DNA of 64,000 bases from Bacteroides sp. (GCA_014802425.1 JAAVCH010000022.1:1-64000); one strand, 5' to 3'. Shown: positions 53,368 to 62,323, counted from the stretch's first letter. The notes: generated by a model not told the origin, from the letters alone. Program-made: numbers and translations.

Positions 53368-55803
53368 TCAGGGATCTATCAGTATGAACGGCGCCCAATA
53401 GGCCGGAGCGGCATACGGGTGGCTCACTGATGAGGGAGAAGATGATGAGGATGCGACAGGGCGGCTTGACATCGAGCCGGCACTGAATCTCCTCTGAGGA
53501 TGCTCCACGGCGAAGTCGCGCACCGCGGACTGGGCCGCCGAGAAGGCTTCGGAAACCGGCACCCCTGCGGCAAGACGCGAATGGAAACCTGTCATGAAGA
53601 GGCGCGCCGCATGGTCGTCGACCTCCCAGAGGGTAGCCACTATCGTACCGGCCCCCGCCATCTTGAGCGCACGCACGAGGCCGGAGGCATTTTCATCGGT
53701 TATGCGTCCTTTCGCCGTCTGACATGCGGAAAGCACCACGAGCCGCGCTCCGCTCAGGTCAAGGTCGCATATCTCACGGGCGGAAAGTATGCCGTCGTCA
53801 CGCAGGGGACGCTCCGGACCGCCGTCGGATCCGCTGCCAGGGTTGCCGAGCACGTTCGCCCCGGAGAGGGCCAGCCCGGAGCGGAGAAGGGAGATGTCGA
53901 CGGCCAGAGTGTCGGAGGGAAGGTAACGTCCTGCCCCTACTCCGCAGTCGAGGCTATAGCCATGCGTGGCCAAAAGAAGATGCGAGTAAGCCGATGCCTC
54001 GGCCTTGAATTCCTCCTCGCTCAACACATCACGCGGATTGTCTACGCCAAGTATGCGGGCCACTTCGGCAGCCTCTCCGGCCGTGCCGGGCAGATAAGTG
54101 AACACCGCCCGGGGAGAGGTCAGGCCGAGGCCACGCGTCAGTTCCATATAGGCCAGATTGTTACCCTCGCCGGGTGCCACCCCCTCAGCCGCAGGCTCGG
54201 AGTCGTAATCAAGTCCTCCCGCTATCAGCGAATTTCCAGCCACGAAATCCTCCGGGCGCTCCAGCAGCGACGACAGGCGGACCATCTTCAGGTCTCCGCC
54301 TCCTGCGAAAGGCATATTCTCAACGCCCCATAGATGAAACACACCCTCCGGCACGAACCGGACCGTGCGCACACTCTTCGGCAACGACTCCAGCACCGGA
54401 CGCCATATCATCCCGCCGAGCAAAGAATCGGAGTATAGCACATTCTTAAGATACGGGTCTTCATCCTCTATGGCTTCGGATATGGAGGCATCGGCCACCA
54501 TGCCGGGTTCATCCAGGAACGCCGCATCAAAGAGCGGCACGAATTTCGGACACCCTTTGGAGGTGAATGTCACGGCACCGTACATTTCCCTTCCCTCTTC
54601 ATCCGGATAAAGCACGAAGGCCACTCCCGCCTCGCCGTCGGCCAGCAGCCGCGCCGCATCGCTCCCCCGGGCCATGATGCGTGAGGCTGCGGCATCCGGC
54701 TCGTCACCAAGGTCGTAGAGCGACGGAAGTGAAATCTCGCGGCGGGTCAGCGCCACATCGAGGAGCAGCTCAGGGTCGGCGTCACCGATCATGAATGCCC
54801 TCGATAGAAGCGGCCGCTCCATAGTCCAGTAATCGAGCCGCATCTGCGCGGGCATTCCGGCCAGCGTGCGGGCGATACGCAGGCGTTCGGCCTCGAAGGA
54901 CTGACGCATCAGCCGGGCGGATTCCTTTCTTTGACCCGCACGGAGAAGTATTTCGGCTTTTTTCCAGAGGGCTATCAGATAGTCGGCGCCTTCATCGGCC
55001 GAGCACGGATTCCGCCGCGTGGTGACGGAGGAGGCAGCCACCCCTCCGGTTTCCTTAAGGGCCCGGTCGATTTCCATCAGCGCCTCCGCGTGACGTCCGG
55101 CACCGGAGAGGGCTATGGCGAGGTTGGCGCGCACGTGTCCGTGGCCGTGGCCGGTGTCGGAGAGAAGCGCCATGGCACGCCCGTAGTCGGCGATGGCTTC
55201 CTCATGCCGTCCGAGGACCGCGAGGATATACGCGCGGTTCTGGAGCAGCACATCAAGCGAGGGGGATTCTCCGGCCTCCGCTATCGCCTCATCAAGAATG
55301 CCGAGGGCTTCAGAAGTATTACCGAGGCGGTATTCAAGCGAAGCGAGGGCTCCCTCACGGCGGATTTCGCCCTCGGAGCCGGGAGCGAAGACAGCGTCTG
55401 CCAGCGACCCGGCGGCACGCCCGTAGCGGCCGAGGGCTATCTCGAGCTGGGCGCGGTTGAGGAGCAGATTGGCAAGATTCCGTCCATCGGGTGTAAGGGG
55501 GTCGGCAGCGTCGGGAAATACCGCGGTATCGGCCATAATGGCCGCGGCACGGTCGTAAGCTTCCTCGGCCGCGGGATAGTCGCCCGTGGCCCGGCGGATG
55601 TCGGCGAGCATCTGCAGCGTCCGCAGGCGTACGAGCGGATCAGCCGAGCTACGCATGATGGAATCGGCGAGCGAAGCGGCCCGCCGCCAGTCGCGCGCCG
55701 CCATCGCCTCGCGGGTATCGCGCAATACCTTCGATGGACGGAACACGTCGGCCTGCGCGAGCAGAGTGCTTAAAAGAATGATAATCCAGAGTAGACGATG
55801 CAT
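53368..55803 (-). CDS. Exported TPR-CHAT protein (putative caspase-like protease), 811 aa
   Basis: An N-terminal signal peptide (MHRLLWIIILLSTLLAQA) precedes about nine TPR-like helical repeats (25-315; e.g. GDYPAAEEAYDRAAAI, GRHEEAIADYGRAMALL) and a CHAT domain (about 390-811). The CHAT dyad is present: His614 in LLLATHGYS and Cys694 in VLSACQTAKG, with the C-terminal YWAPFILID motif. CHAT is a caspase-HetF-associated cysteine protease fold. A Ser-rich insert (772-795) sits just before the C-terminal motif. The gene lies 14 bp after the 1475-aa CHAT gene, same operon. Export of a CHAT protease predicts targets in the envelope or outside the cell; no target is known. Confidence 0.85.
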   Translation of the reverse strand: MHRLLWIIILLSTLLAQADVFRPSKVLRDTREAMAARDWRRAASLADSIMRSSADPLVRLRTLQMLADIRRATGDYPAAEEAYDRAAAIMADTAVFPDAADPLTPDGRNLANLLLNRAQLEIALGRYGRAAGSLADAVFAPGSEGEIRREGALASLEYRLGNTSEALGILDEAIAEAGESPSLDVLLQNRAYILAVLGRHEEAIADYGRAMALLSDTGHGHGHVRANLAIALSGAGRHAEALMEIDRALKETGGVAASSVTTRRNPCSADEGADYLIALWKKAEILLRAGQRKESARLMRQSFEAERLRIARTLAGMPAQMRLDYWTMERPLLSRAFMIGDADPELLLDVALTRREISLPSLYDLGDEPDAAASRIMARGSDAARLLADGEAGVAFVLYPDEEGREMYGAVTFTSKGCPKFVPLFDAAFLDEPGMVADASISEAIEDEDPYLKNVLYSDSLLGGMIWRPVLESLPKSVRTVRFVPEGVFHLWGVENMPFAGGGDLKMVRLSSLLERPEDFVAGNSLIAGGLDYDSEPAAEGVAPGEGNNLAYMELTRGLGLTSPRAVFTYLPGTAGEAAEVARILGVDNPRDVLSEEEFKAEASAYSHLLLATHGYSLDCGVGAGRYLPSDTLAVDISLLRSGLALSGANVLGNPGSGSDGGPERPLRDDGILSAREICDLDLSGARLVVLSACQTAKGRITDENASGLVRALKMAGAGTIVATLWEVDDHAARLFMTGFHSRLAAGVPVSEAFSAAQSAVRDFAVEHPQRRFSAGSMSSRPVASSSSSPSSVSHPYAAPAYWAPFILIDP

Positions 55804-55817
55804 GGTTCAGGAGTCAC

Positions 55818-58800
55818 TTAATCCAACAGAATGAAGGGAGCCCAGTAGTATGGGTCGGGATATGAGGATCGCACACGGCCCACCGCGCGGCGCCACGAAT
55901 CGTAGCGTGTGGAGCCTGAGCGCAGGGCACGGTAGAATTCCTGCATGAAGAGGGAGGTGGAGCGGTCGTTGACACTCCACAGGCTTACGAGAAGCGACTG
56001 CACCCCCGCCTGCTTGAAGCCGCGCTGCAGTCCGAAGATGCCTTCGAACGAATAGTCGCCGAGCGCGGTCTCACAGGCAGAGAGGGCCACGAGCCCGGTG
56101 CCTCCGAGGTCGAGGGCGGCCACTTCGGAAGCCGTCAGTATCCCGTCGTTGTCGTCCGGGGCGTCGCTGAGGCCGCGCCATGTCTCCTCGGCTCCGGCCA
56201 GCGCCACTCCGGAACGCTGCATCGTGCCTGAGCCCTTCGCCTTAAGGAAAGGATAGCGGTCGATGTCGGAGTCGGGAGAAATGTAATAGCCGTGGGTGGC
56301 GAGGTGCAGCACGTCGGGCCTGCCTGCCGCCAGCCGGCGCAGCTCCGACTCAGTGGCCGAGAACCGGGTGATGCTATCCACCCGCTGCGGGCCGAATTCT
56401 CCGGCGATGTCGCGTATCTCAAGGGCCGTGAACGGGAGATGGCGGAAATGGCTCCTCCGGATGGCGCGGCTGTCGGCGGAGGGGTCGGAGAAATCGAAGT
56501 CGCTCTCTGCGGAGCGGAGTCCGGCGGCGTCGGGGGGGAGCGGACGCTGGTCGGGAGAATAGAGGATGTCGCCCATCATGGCTATGGAGGCCGGTGGGGT
56601 TTCCGGACGGTCGAACACGAGCTGACCGGTGGTGGTGAGCTGCACGAGCTGATGGCGGTCGAAAAGGGTCGAGCCGTCGGGAAGGGAGAATGCGTTAAAT
56701 GCAAGCGTGCTCAGTATTCCCGGCAGGGAATAGTAGATTCTGCGGCAGGCGCCGACGCTCCGCTCCAGCGGAGCCCAGAGCAGGGAGTAAAGGGCCGTGT
56801 CGCCGGCAGCGTAGAGCGACCGGGCGCGTGACGCGCTGTTGCGGCTTCCGTCGCCGCGCAGATGCTCCATCAGTGCATCGGCACGGCAAAGGTCCACCAC
56901 CTCGGGGCGCTCCGCTCCGGGACGAAGCACGAGCGCCAGGATGTCGGTATTCGAGAACACGAATTCCACGGCGGCCTCGTCACTTCCGAGCCTGTCGCGG
57001 ATCTGCTCCCATTTCACATCGGCGATATCCTTATCGGCATACTTCTCGACGGCGGCGAGCACCCGCTGCTCCATTCGGTTGGTGCGGTGCTTGAGGTCGG
57101 CCAGGCGCAGGGTGCGCGCCGTATTCTCCTCCTGGCTCATATCGGGAGTCCACTGCATGTCGCGCGCCAGGGCGCCCCGCATTGTCTCTATGGAGTCCAC
57201 CATAAGGCGCAGCTCCGGGTCGCCGGAGCGCTCGATGGCTTCCATCGTGGCGCGGTGGGAACGCAACTGCATCCCGGTGCGGTATATCACGGCGTCATAG
57301 CACTCACCGCCGATTCGGTCGGGGAGGTACTGCAGAAGACCCACGAGAAGATCCGAAGGGTCGCCGTATCTCGTCATGTGGTTCTCCTGCTGCTGCTTGG
57401 TCATGAGGCGGAAGTTGCCGTCAAGCACTTCCCTGGCCCTCGCATAGCTTGCCCTCGCGTAAGGAAGGGCTTTGGCGGGATTCCCTTCCTCGGTGTACTG
57501 TCCTACCCGGAATCCATCGATAAAATCCATCACCGTCCTATTGTCACCCTTGAATGTCCGGGCGGCCTCCTCCAGACGGTCGGCCAGGGCATACGCCTCG
57601 TCGAACCGCTCCGTCATACACAGCAGAGTGATGTAATCGGAGCAGCTGACGGCATTCTCCTCATTTATACTGTCGCCCATCAGCTGCCTCATGACATGCA
57701 TCGTCTTGCCGAGATTCCCCTCAAAGTTCTTATAATACGTCGCCAGCGCCACGAGAGCCATGCGGTAATCGGAATTCTCCCTATAATCCGGCATGTAATC
57801 CCTGACCTCCGCAGTCCAGGCCTCAAGCATTCCGCATGCCTGGGTCATCATGCCTGTAAGCTGATCCATCATGGAGCGGGCCTCCACCGGCATCGCCCCG
57901 GCGTCAAATGGCTCGTAATGGAGCGCCATCATGTGCAGGTATTCCGCCATCGCCCTCACCACGTAGGAATCACGCACGAGCACATCACCGCCCGACGACT
58001 TATATAGCTGCCCGGTGAAATCGGTGATGGTCTGCAGTTTGGACAGAAGAGTTATCCAGTCGTCGGCATTGTCGTTCTTGAGAGCGTAATACTCGAGCCA
58101 GAGTCCGTCGATAAGGGTGGGGTCGGTAATTACGCCGGTGGCCGATGCGAGCAGGTCGGTGTCTTCCGCCAGTATTCGGCGTGACTCAGTAAAATCGCCC
58201 ATCATCTCATAAGCGGTGGCCATGTCGCGGCGAAGCATGATGAAGTCGGGCGAATAGGCATCCTCTCCCTGGGTATCCTTATATAGCTTCTCCGCCGTCA
58301 GGTACCACCGTAAAGCCTCCCTGGCTCTGCCCGCGTTCACGAGGTTGGTGCCGAAATCCCTGATGGTCGTAAAAAGAAAACCCGACAAAGGATTCTCCGC
58401 AAGCAATCCCTCCCCTTCCTCAAGCCATGGCTGAAGGGTTTCCGCCGGGAATCCGGCGAGGAAGGAATAGAACACTGCATTGTTGATGCAGCTCAGACGG
58501 GCGTCAGGATGCGACGCCGGCACAGCCTCAAGAGCCTCGGCATAACAGTCGGCCGCATCGGAATACCGTTTCAGGATATTGCCGTAGTAGCTCCCGAGGC
58601 CGGAGAGAAGATATGATTTCAGCAGGGAGCTTCCCGGAAGTGAGCTCTTTTCACTATTCCGTATCAACATGGTGTAGAAGCATTCCGGAAATGACCTGTC
58701 AGGGTTGTCGTACTCGTTCTCCGCGCTTAGGAGCGCCACGGCCCAATAGTTGAAGTCGTTGACGCATCCGTCCGGTCCCGACACGGCGATCCGGTCCGAG

Positions 58801-60245
58801 AGGACGTGATTCAGCACTTCTTTTCCCCGTTCATGGTTGAAGGCATAGTAGAGATAGAACTGCGCGACCACATCCCCCAACTGCAGAGACATCGGAGAAG
58901 ACGAATGGGTCGAGATATAATGCCTGTAGACGGGCTCCATCTTCTCAAGCGCCGTCTCCGGCGCAAGCATGTGGAGGTAGCGGTACACCTGCGCCATCAT
59001 GAGCATCACCGTATCGCTCTTCTCATCGAGACCGGATTCCACCATGACGCGCCGCATACGCTCGACCCAGGTGTCGTCGTCAGGATCTGAGAAAAGCTTG
59101 CAGAGGGCGATTTGGAAAAGGTTCTGATGATAGAGGGGGTTGGACATCCCGAGGGCGGCCTCAAGTATGTCGGAGGCTCGTGGCAGGAATATGTCCTCGC
59201 TCGTGGCCTGGCCAGCCGCCAGACATGTGAGCACCCACAGGACGCGGGCTTCGGCCACATCCTGCGACGAGCGGGGATAGTACATGTAAATATAATCGAA
59301 ATCCCGCTTAAGGGAGTCGAAAAGACCGGCCGACAGGTAACGGGTGTTCGATTTCAACTGTAGTCCGGAACGTATCATGGCCCTGAGCCGGGGATGACCC
59401 GGATTAAGCAGGCCTTCCGCTATTTCAGCGGCTTTTTCATGATACCATAGGGAATTACAGGGGAATTTCATTCCGGTCCCCATGAGCACGAAACCGGTGC
59501 CGCCGTTGAAGCCGGCCTCCGACTGGAGCATGGCCCCGGCCAGGTCGCTGTGGATTAAGGTCTTCATGTCGCCGATCCAGTGGTAGAGTTCAGCGCGCTG
59601 GAATGAGAGGTCGGGTGAATCGGGCGGATATATGTCGAGGGCTTCCTTTTCCAGGCGGAACATCAGAGGATAGTCGTTGACGTCACTGATGTTGGCCCTT
59701 ACATTGCGGACACAGCAGCGTATGGTCTTCATCGTCACTACCTGGGCACGGAGCCTCGGATCGGCTTTTCTGTCGACTTTCTTTTCCCAACCGGCTATGA
59801 GGTCGGCCCATTCGGAGTCGGTGTCGCGCAGGTTGGACTCCCCGGTGAGCCACGCCGTGCGCGCGCGTGCGGCGAGCAGGGAGCCGGGGTGATGCCCCTC
59901 GGCATACCGGGCTATCGCATCCATGGCGGCATTCATATGGCGGCACAGGGTGTCGACTTCCTCACGCCCCGAAAAAGCGACGTAATCCACGAGTTCGGGT
60001 ATTAATTCAGACGCCTCGCGCATGAGATTCATAGCCTCGGGTTCCTGAAGATTACTATACACTATGTCGACGGCCTCATTGAGCAGTTCCTCCTCGCTGA
60101 AGCGGGTGGGGTCGGCGTAACGTTCGGCCACCCATGCCCGGTGGGTGGATATGAGGTCCAACTGCGCGCGTGCCGTCCTTACCGACACGCCGCAGGCGAA
60201 GGCGGCGAGCAGGATAATGAGTGCGTATCTTGTCTTCGTGATCAT
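55818..60245 (-). CDS. Exported giant TPR-CHAT protein (putative caspase-like protease), 1475 aa
   Basis: Signal peptide (MITKTRYALIILLAAFACGVSVRTARA) then about 1000 residues of helical repeat, TPR-like in places (SDAADCYAEALEAVPASHPDA, AREALRWYLTAEKLYKD), a linker with coiled segments (940-1090) and a CHAT domain (about 1100-1475). His1318 (HLATHGYY) and Cys1391 (ALSACETALG) form the catalytic dyad, and the end YWAPFILLD matches the shorter CHAT protein. Its own promoter is at 60278-60308. It follows a decayed CHAT gene by 63 bp. Larger than the CHAT proteins I know from other clusters; the long repeat arm likely recognises partners. Confidence 0.85.
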   Translation of the reverse strand: MITKTRYALIILLAAFACGVSVRTARAQLDLISTHRAWVAERYADPTRFSEEELLNEAVDIVYSNLQEPEAMNLMREASELIPELVDYVAFSGREEVDTLCRHMNAAMDAIARYAEGHHPGSLLAARARTAWLTGESNLRDTDSEWADLIAGWEKKVDRKADPRLRAQVVTMKTIRCCVRNVRANISDVNDYPLMFRLEKEALDIYPPDSPDLSFQRAELYHWIGDMKTLIHSDLAGAMLQSEAGFNGGTGFVLMGTGMKFPCNSLWYHEKAAEIAEGLLNPGHPRLRAMIRSGLQLKSNTRYLSAGLFDSLKRDFDYIYMYYPRSSQDVAEARVLWVLTCLAAGQATSEDIFLPRASDILEAALGMSNPLYHQNLFQIALCKLFSDPDDDTWVERMRRVMVESGLDEKSDTVMLMMAQVYRYLHMLAPETALEKMEPVYRHYISTHSSSPMSLQLGDVVAQFYLYYAFNHERGKEVLNHVLSDRIAVSGPDGCVNDFNYWAVALLSAENEYDNPDRSFPECFYTMLIRNSEKSSLPGSSLLKSYLLSGLGSYYGNILKRYSDAADCYAEALEAVPASHPDARLSCINNAVFYSFLAGFPAETLQPWLEEGEGLLAENPLSGFLFTTIRDFGTNLVNAGRAREALRWYLTAEKLYKDTQGEDAYSPDFIMLRRDMATAYEMMGDFTESRRILAEDTDLLASATGVITDPTLIDGLWLEYYALKNDNADDWITLLSKLQTITDFTGQLYKSSGGDVLVRDSYVVRAMAEYLHMMALHYEPFDAGAMPVEARSMMDQLTGMMTQACGMLEAWTAEVRDYMPDYRENSDYRMALVALATYYKNFEGNLGKTMHVMRQLMGDSINEENAVSCSDYITLLCMTERFDEAYALADRLEEAARTFKGDNRTVMDFIDGFRVGQYTEEGNPAKALPYARASYARAREVLDGNFRLMTKQQQENHMTRYGDPSDLLVGLLQYLPDRIGGECYDAVIYRTGMQLRSHRATMEAIERSGDPELRLMVDSIETMRGALARDMQWTPDMSQEENTARTLRLADLKHRTNRMEQRVLAAVEKYADKDIADVKWEQIRDRLGSDEAAVEFVFSNTDILALVLRPGAERPEVVDLCRADALMEHLRGDGSRNSASRARSLYAAGDTALYSLLWAPLERSVGACRRIYYSLPGILSTLAFNAFSLPDGSTLFDRHQLVQLTTTGQLVFDRPETPPASIAMMGDILYSPDQRPLPPDAAGLRSAESDFDFSDPSADSRAIRRSHFRHLPFTALEIRDIAGEFGPQRVDSITRFSATESELRRLAAGRPDVLHLATHGYYISPDSDIDRYPFLKAKGSGTMQRSGVALAGAEETWRGLSDAPDDNDGILTASEVAALDLGGTGLVALSACETALGDYSFEGIFGLQRGFKQAGVQSLLVSLWSVNDRSTSLFMQEFYRALRSGSTRYDSWRRAVGRVRSSYPDPYYWAPFILLD

Positions 60246-60277
60246 GATGCAGGTCTAAAAACAGGTGTTTCAGCCCA

Positions 60278-60308
60278 CAAATATAGTGATTTATAATGGA
60301 ATATCCAA
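60278..60308 (-). promoter_or_regulatory. Promoter of the CHAT operon
   Basis: On the minus strand TTG (60306-60308) and TATATTTG (60278-60285) are spaced by 20 bp, a full TAnnTTTG match, 33 bp before the ATG of the 1475-aa gene. The -33 overlaps the end of the CHAT relic. Confidence 0.75.
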
Positions 60309-60652
60309 CTAAGGCATCAGGAGTATGAAGGGAATCCAGTAGTAAGGGTCGGACATCCTGGCGCGGAAGACGGAGTTATGCGCACCGAGTGAATTAAGGT
60401 CGGCGGTCAGTTCGGCGCCCCTGCAAAGCCCCACAACCTGCGGTTTCTTCACTCCTGACCGCAATACGAGGACAAGCACCTCCTTATCGGAGTTGACGGA
60501 CTTCACGGCCGCTTCATTACCGTCGAGCGCGTCCGCCACCTGACGCCGCATATGGTCATTCTACTCCTTGATGGTCATAAGACGGAAGTTGGCATCGAGA
60601 TTCTCCCTCTGTCCGGCATAATGGGTGCGGATGGACGGCAGCCCCGGGCGAT
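60309..60652 (-). pseudogene. Decayed third CHAT gene
   Basis: In one frame the minus strand reads LPSIRTHYAGQRENLDANFRLM..., colinear with residues about 925-956 of the 1475-aa CHAT protein, then a TAG stop (60561-60563) where that protein has Gln/Glu. The frame resumes with NEAAVKSV...LVLVLRSG...VVGLCR, matching residues about 1089-1137 (EAAVEFV...LALVLRPG...VVDLCR), and then jumps to SDPYYWIPFILLMP, matching its C-terminal end (about 1464-1475). Two internal deletions of roughly 130 and 325 codons, one nonsense codon and loss of the first about 925 codons are visible. The catalytic His and Cys regions are gone. The relic begins directly after the 203-aa gene stop (60658). Confidence 0.8.
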
Positions 60653-60657
60653 GCGTT

Positions 60658-61269
60658 TCATTCGAACCCTATTACGAATGTGACCGGGTCAAATGAGGTG
60701 TTTTCCACCCGCACGCTGAAATCCTCTTCACAGGGCGGAAAGGTCCAGGAGGCGGATGCTGTATAGCCGTCGTCGGAGACTTCGGCAGCCATCTCACCCA
60801 CCGAAGTGACCACTGTGTATTCAAGTGCTCCGGGAGCCGTGGCGACGGCCATAAGGCACATGGCGTCAGAGCCGGTGAAGGTAAACGTTCCCGTGCCCCC
60901 AGGAGCCAGCGAACGGGTGACGGTGACGACCGTTCCCGGGGTGGCCCTCAATCCCTCAAGCGGATTGAGGGGAACGAGCTCAGAATGCCTACGCCTGTAT
61001 TCGCGGCAAAAGTCGGGGGTAAAAAGCAGTAAAGGGTCGCCTACGGCCCCCACTGAGGATTCTTCGAAGCGCACGTCAGGCAGTTCCTCCACATCGGCCG
61101 TGCCGAGCAGCGCGGCCGCATCGGCGAGCGCATCGTCATCCTGCTCGAAGACGCCCCTTACAAGTTCTCTGGCGCCCTCTCCGAAAGCGGTGAGGTAATC
61201 GGTGGTCCGTGCGGCGAGTCCGAAAGGCACCGCCGTCATTAAGATAACTGAAATATGCAGTATATTCAT
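60658..61269 (-). CDS. Exported small protein of unknown function, first gene of the CHAT cluster
   Basis: 203 aa. A signal peptide (MNILHISVILMTAVPFGLAA) precedes an acidic helical segment (25-65, FEQDDDALADAAALLGT) and a C-terminal beta-rich region (about 105-203: GTVVTVTRSLAPGGTGTFTFTG, ALEYTVVTS, FSVRVENTSFDPVTFVIGFE) like a small jelly-roll or PPC-type domain. I do not recognise the family. It directly precedes the CHAT relic, so it may be the partner of a lost CHAT protease, as the 463-aa protein may be of the surviving ones. Its -7 box lies at 61483-61490. Confidence 0.65.
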   Translation of the reverse strand: MNILHISVILMTAVPFGLAARTTDYLTAFGEGARELVRGVFEQDDDALADAAALLGTADVEELPDVRFEESSVGAVGDPLLLFTPDFCREYRRRHSELVPLNPLEGLRATPGTVVTVTRSLAPGGTGTFTFTGSDAMCLMAVATAPGALEYTVVTSVGEMAAEVSDDGYTASASWTFPPCEEDFSVRVENTSFDPVTFVIGFE

Positions 61270-61482
61270 GATAATCCGTTATTTTTTAAGACTCCGTCAG
61301 GGTTTTGAGCGGTTTTCTCCACCCGAAGAGGGAGCTTAGCGGGCTAAGCGACCGATGAGGGGGAATGAATCCGCCGGAAAGATGGCGCAAGATTAATGAA
61401 GGGATTCAGTGATTCAGATTCTTTAAGGAATATTTTCAATCGCAAATAAGTTGAGGCAACCTCCATTATGCCATATAAAGTG

Positions 61483-61490
61483 CAAAGATA
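61483..61490 (-). promoter_or_regulatory. -7 element of the CHAT cluster
   Basis: TATCTTTG on the minus strand matches TAnnTTTG exactly and shares TATCTTTGCACTTT with the efflux-operon promoter at 19236. The first gene begins about 214 bp downstream. Confidence 0.55.
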
Positions 61491-61500
61491 GTTTTTTTTG

Positions 61501-61544
61501 AAAAAATATCGCGCCATGGCGGAAAAAATATCGTGCCGTGGCGG
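61501..61544. repeat. 22-bp tandem repeat, possible operator
   Basis: AAAAAATATCGCGCCATGGCGG (61501-61522) is followed at once by the same 22 bp with two changes (61523-61544) and a partial third copy. The first copy contains the palindrome CGCCATGGCG. It lies between the end of the TetR gene and the -7 box of the CHAT cluster, a fitting place for regulator binding. Confidence 0.7.
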
Positions 61545-61562
61545 AAAAACGTGCCTACTGCA

Positions 61563-62297
61563 TTACGGTGTATCCGGGTGGTCATGTCTGGAGGAAGGGC
61601 GGAGCCATGCACGGAGCTGTCCGGTGATGCGGGCGGTGAGCGAAGGAAGGGAATCGGCGGAAGCGGGGTCGAATCCGAGCATTGGACGCAGCAAGGGGGC
61701 CGCCATAAACGGATAGGTGTCGAGCGACAGCACGGTGAGGATAAGCTCACGCGCGTCTACGGCGCGGTTGTGTCCCGAGGCGGCTCCGAAGTCGATGATG
61801 CGTTGCAGGGCGCCGAGCGCGGGGGGCATTTCGGTACGGAGACGGTCGGCCACAAACTGCATCCTGTCGGGATGCGTGAGGAGCTCCACCACAAGGAAGC
61901 GCGGCAGGTCGGGGTTGTCGGCCATAAACCGCAGATGGCTCTCCACCATACGGGGAAGCAATGAATCCAGGCCTTCGTGGCTGTCGGGAATCTCCCCGAG
62001 CATGGCCTGCGTGAGCTTTGACACCTCGGAGTCGAGCACCCGCTGGAATAGGCCCTGCTTAGTGGCGAAGTAATAATGTATCATCGCATGGGTCACTCCG
62101 GCACGCTCGGCTATGACCACCGTGCGCGCTCCGGCATAGCCCTTCTTAAGGAATTCCTCGCCGGCCACACGCAGTATACGCTCCGCATTCCCCTCGTCGG
62201 GCACTGCCACTCCCCCCCCGGGATTCTCTTTTTCCACTGTCTCTTCCATCATCAAGGGTTTATGAGTCTGTCCGTCCACTGTCTCTTCCATCATCAC
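61563..62297 (-). CDS. TetR/AcrR-family regulator
   Basis: About 244 aa. TetR_N helix-turn-helix at about 38-85 (ILRVAGEEFLKKGYAGARTVVIAERAGVTHAMIHYYFATKQGLF); the recognition region resembles the efflux-operon TetR at 19286. The C-terminal domain is divergent. The start is ambiguous: a 22-bp direct repeat duplicates the start region (MMEETV occurs twice, ATGs near 62297 and 62255). It follows the transporter gene by 26 bp and probably controls it; it is also close to the 22-bp repeats before the CHAT cluster. Confidence 0.88.
   Translation of the reverse strand: MMMEETVDGQTHKPLMMEETVEKENPGGGVAVPDEGNAERILRVAGEEFLKKGYAGARTVVIAERAGVTHAMIHYYFATKQGLFQRVLDSEVSKLTQAMLGEIPDSHEGLDSLLPRMVESHLRFMADNPDLPRFLVVELLTHPDRMQFVADRLRTEMPPALGALQRIIDFGAASGHNRAVDARELILTVLSLDTYPFMAAPLLRPMLGFDPASADSLPSLTARITGQLRAWLRPSSRHDHPDTP
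62233..62254 (-). repeat. 22-bp direct repeat at the TetR start, copy 2
   Basis: TCCACTGTCTCTTCCATCATCA (plus strand) recurs at 62275-62296, 42 bp (14 codons) away and in frame, so the N-terminal MMEETV is duplicated. Confidence 0.85.
62275..62296 (-). repeat. 22-bp direct repeat at the TetR start, copy 1
   Basis: Identical to 62233-62254; covers the upstream possible start codons. Confidence 0.85.
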
Positions 62298-62323
62298 GAC
62301 TTCATTATTCCGCTCACCGGAGT

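Larger units (their letters stand above)
61270..61562. other. Regulatory gap upstream of the CHAT cluster
   Basis: No gene seen. On the minus strand TATCTTTG (61483-61490) is a good -7 element reading toward the 203-aa gene, with no -33 at normal spacing. A 22-bp imperfect tandem repeat (61501-61522, 61523-61544) lies immediately upstream of that box. The rest of the leader, about 210 bases, has no recognised element. Confidence 0.55.
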
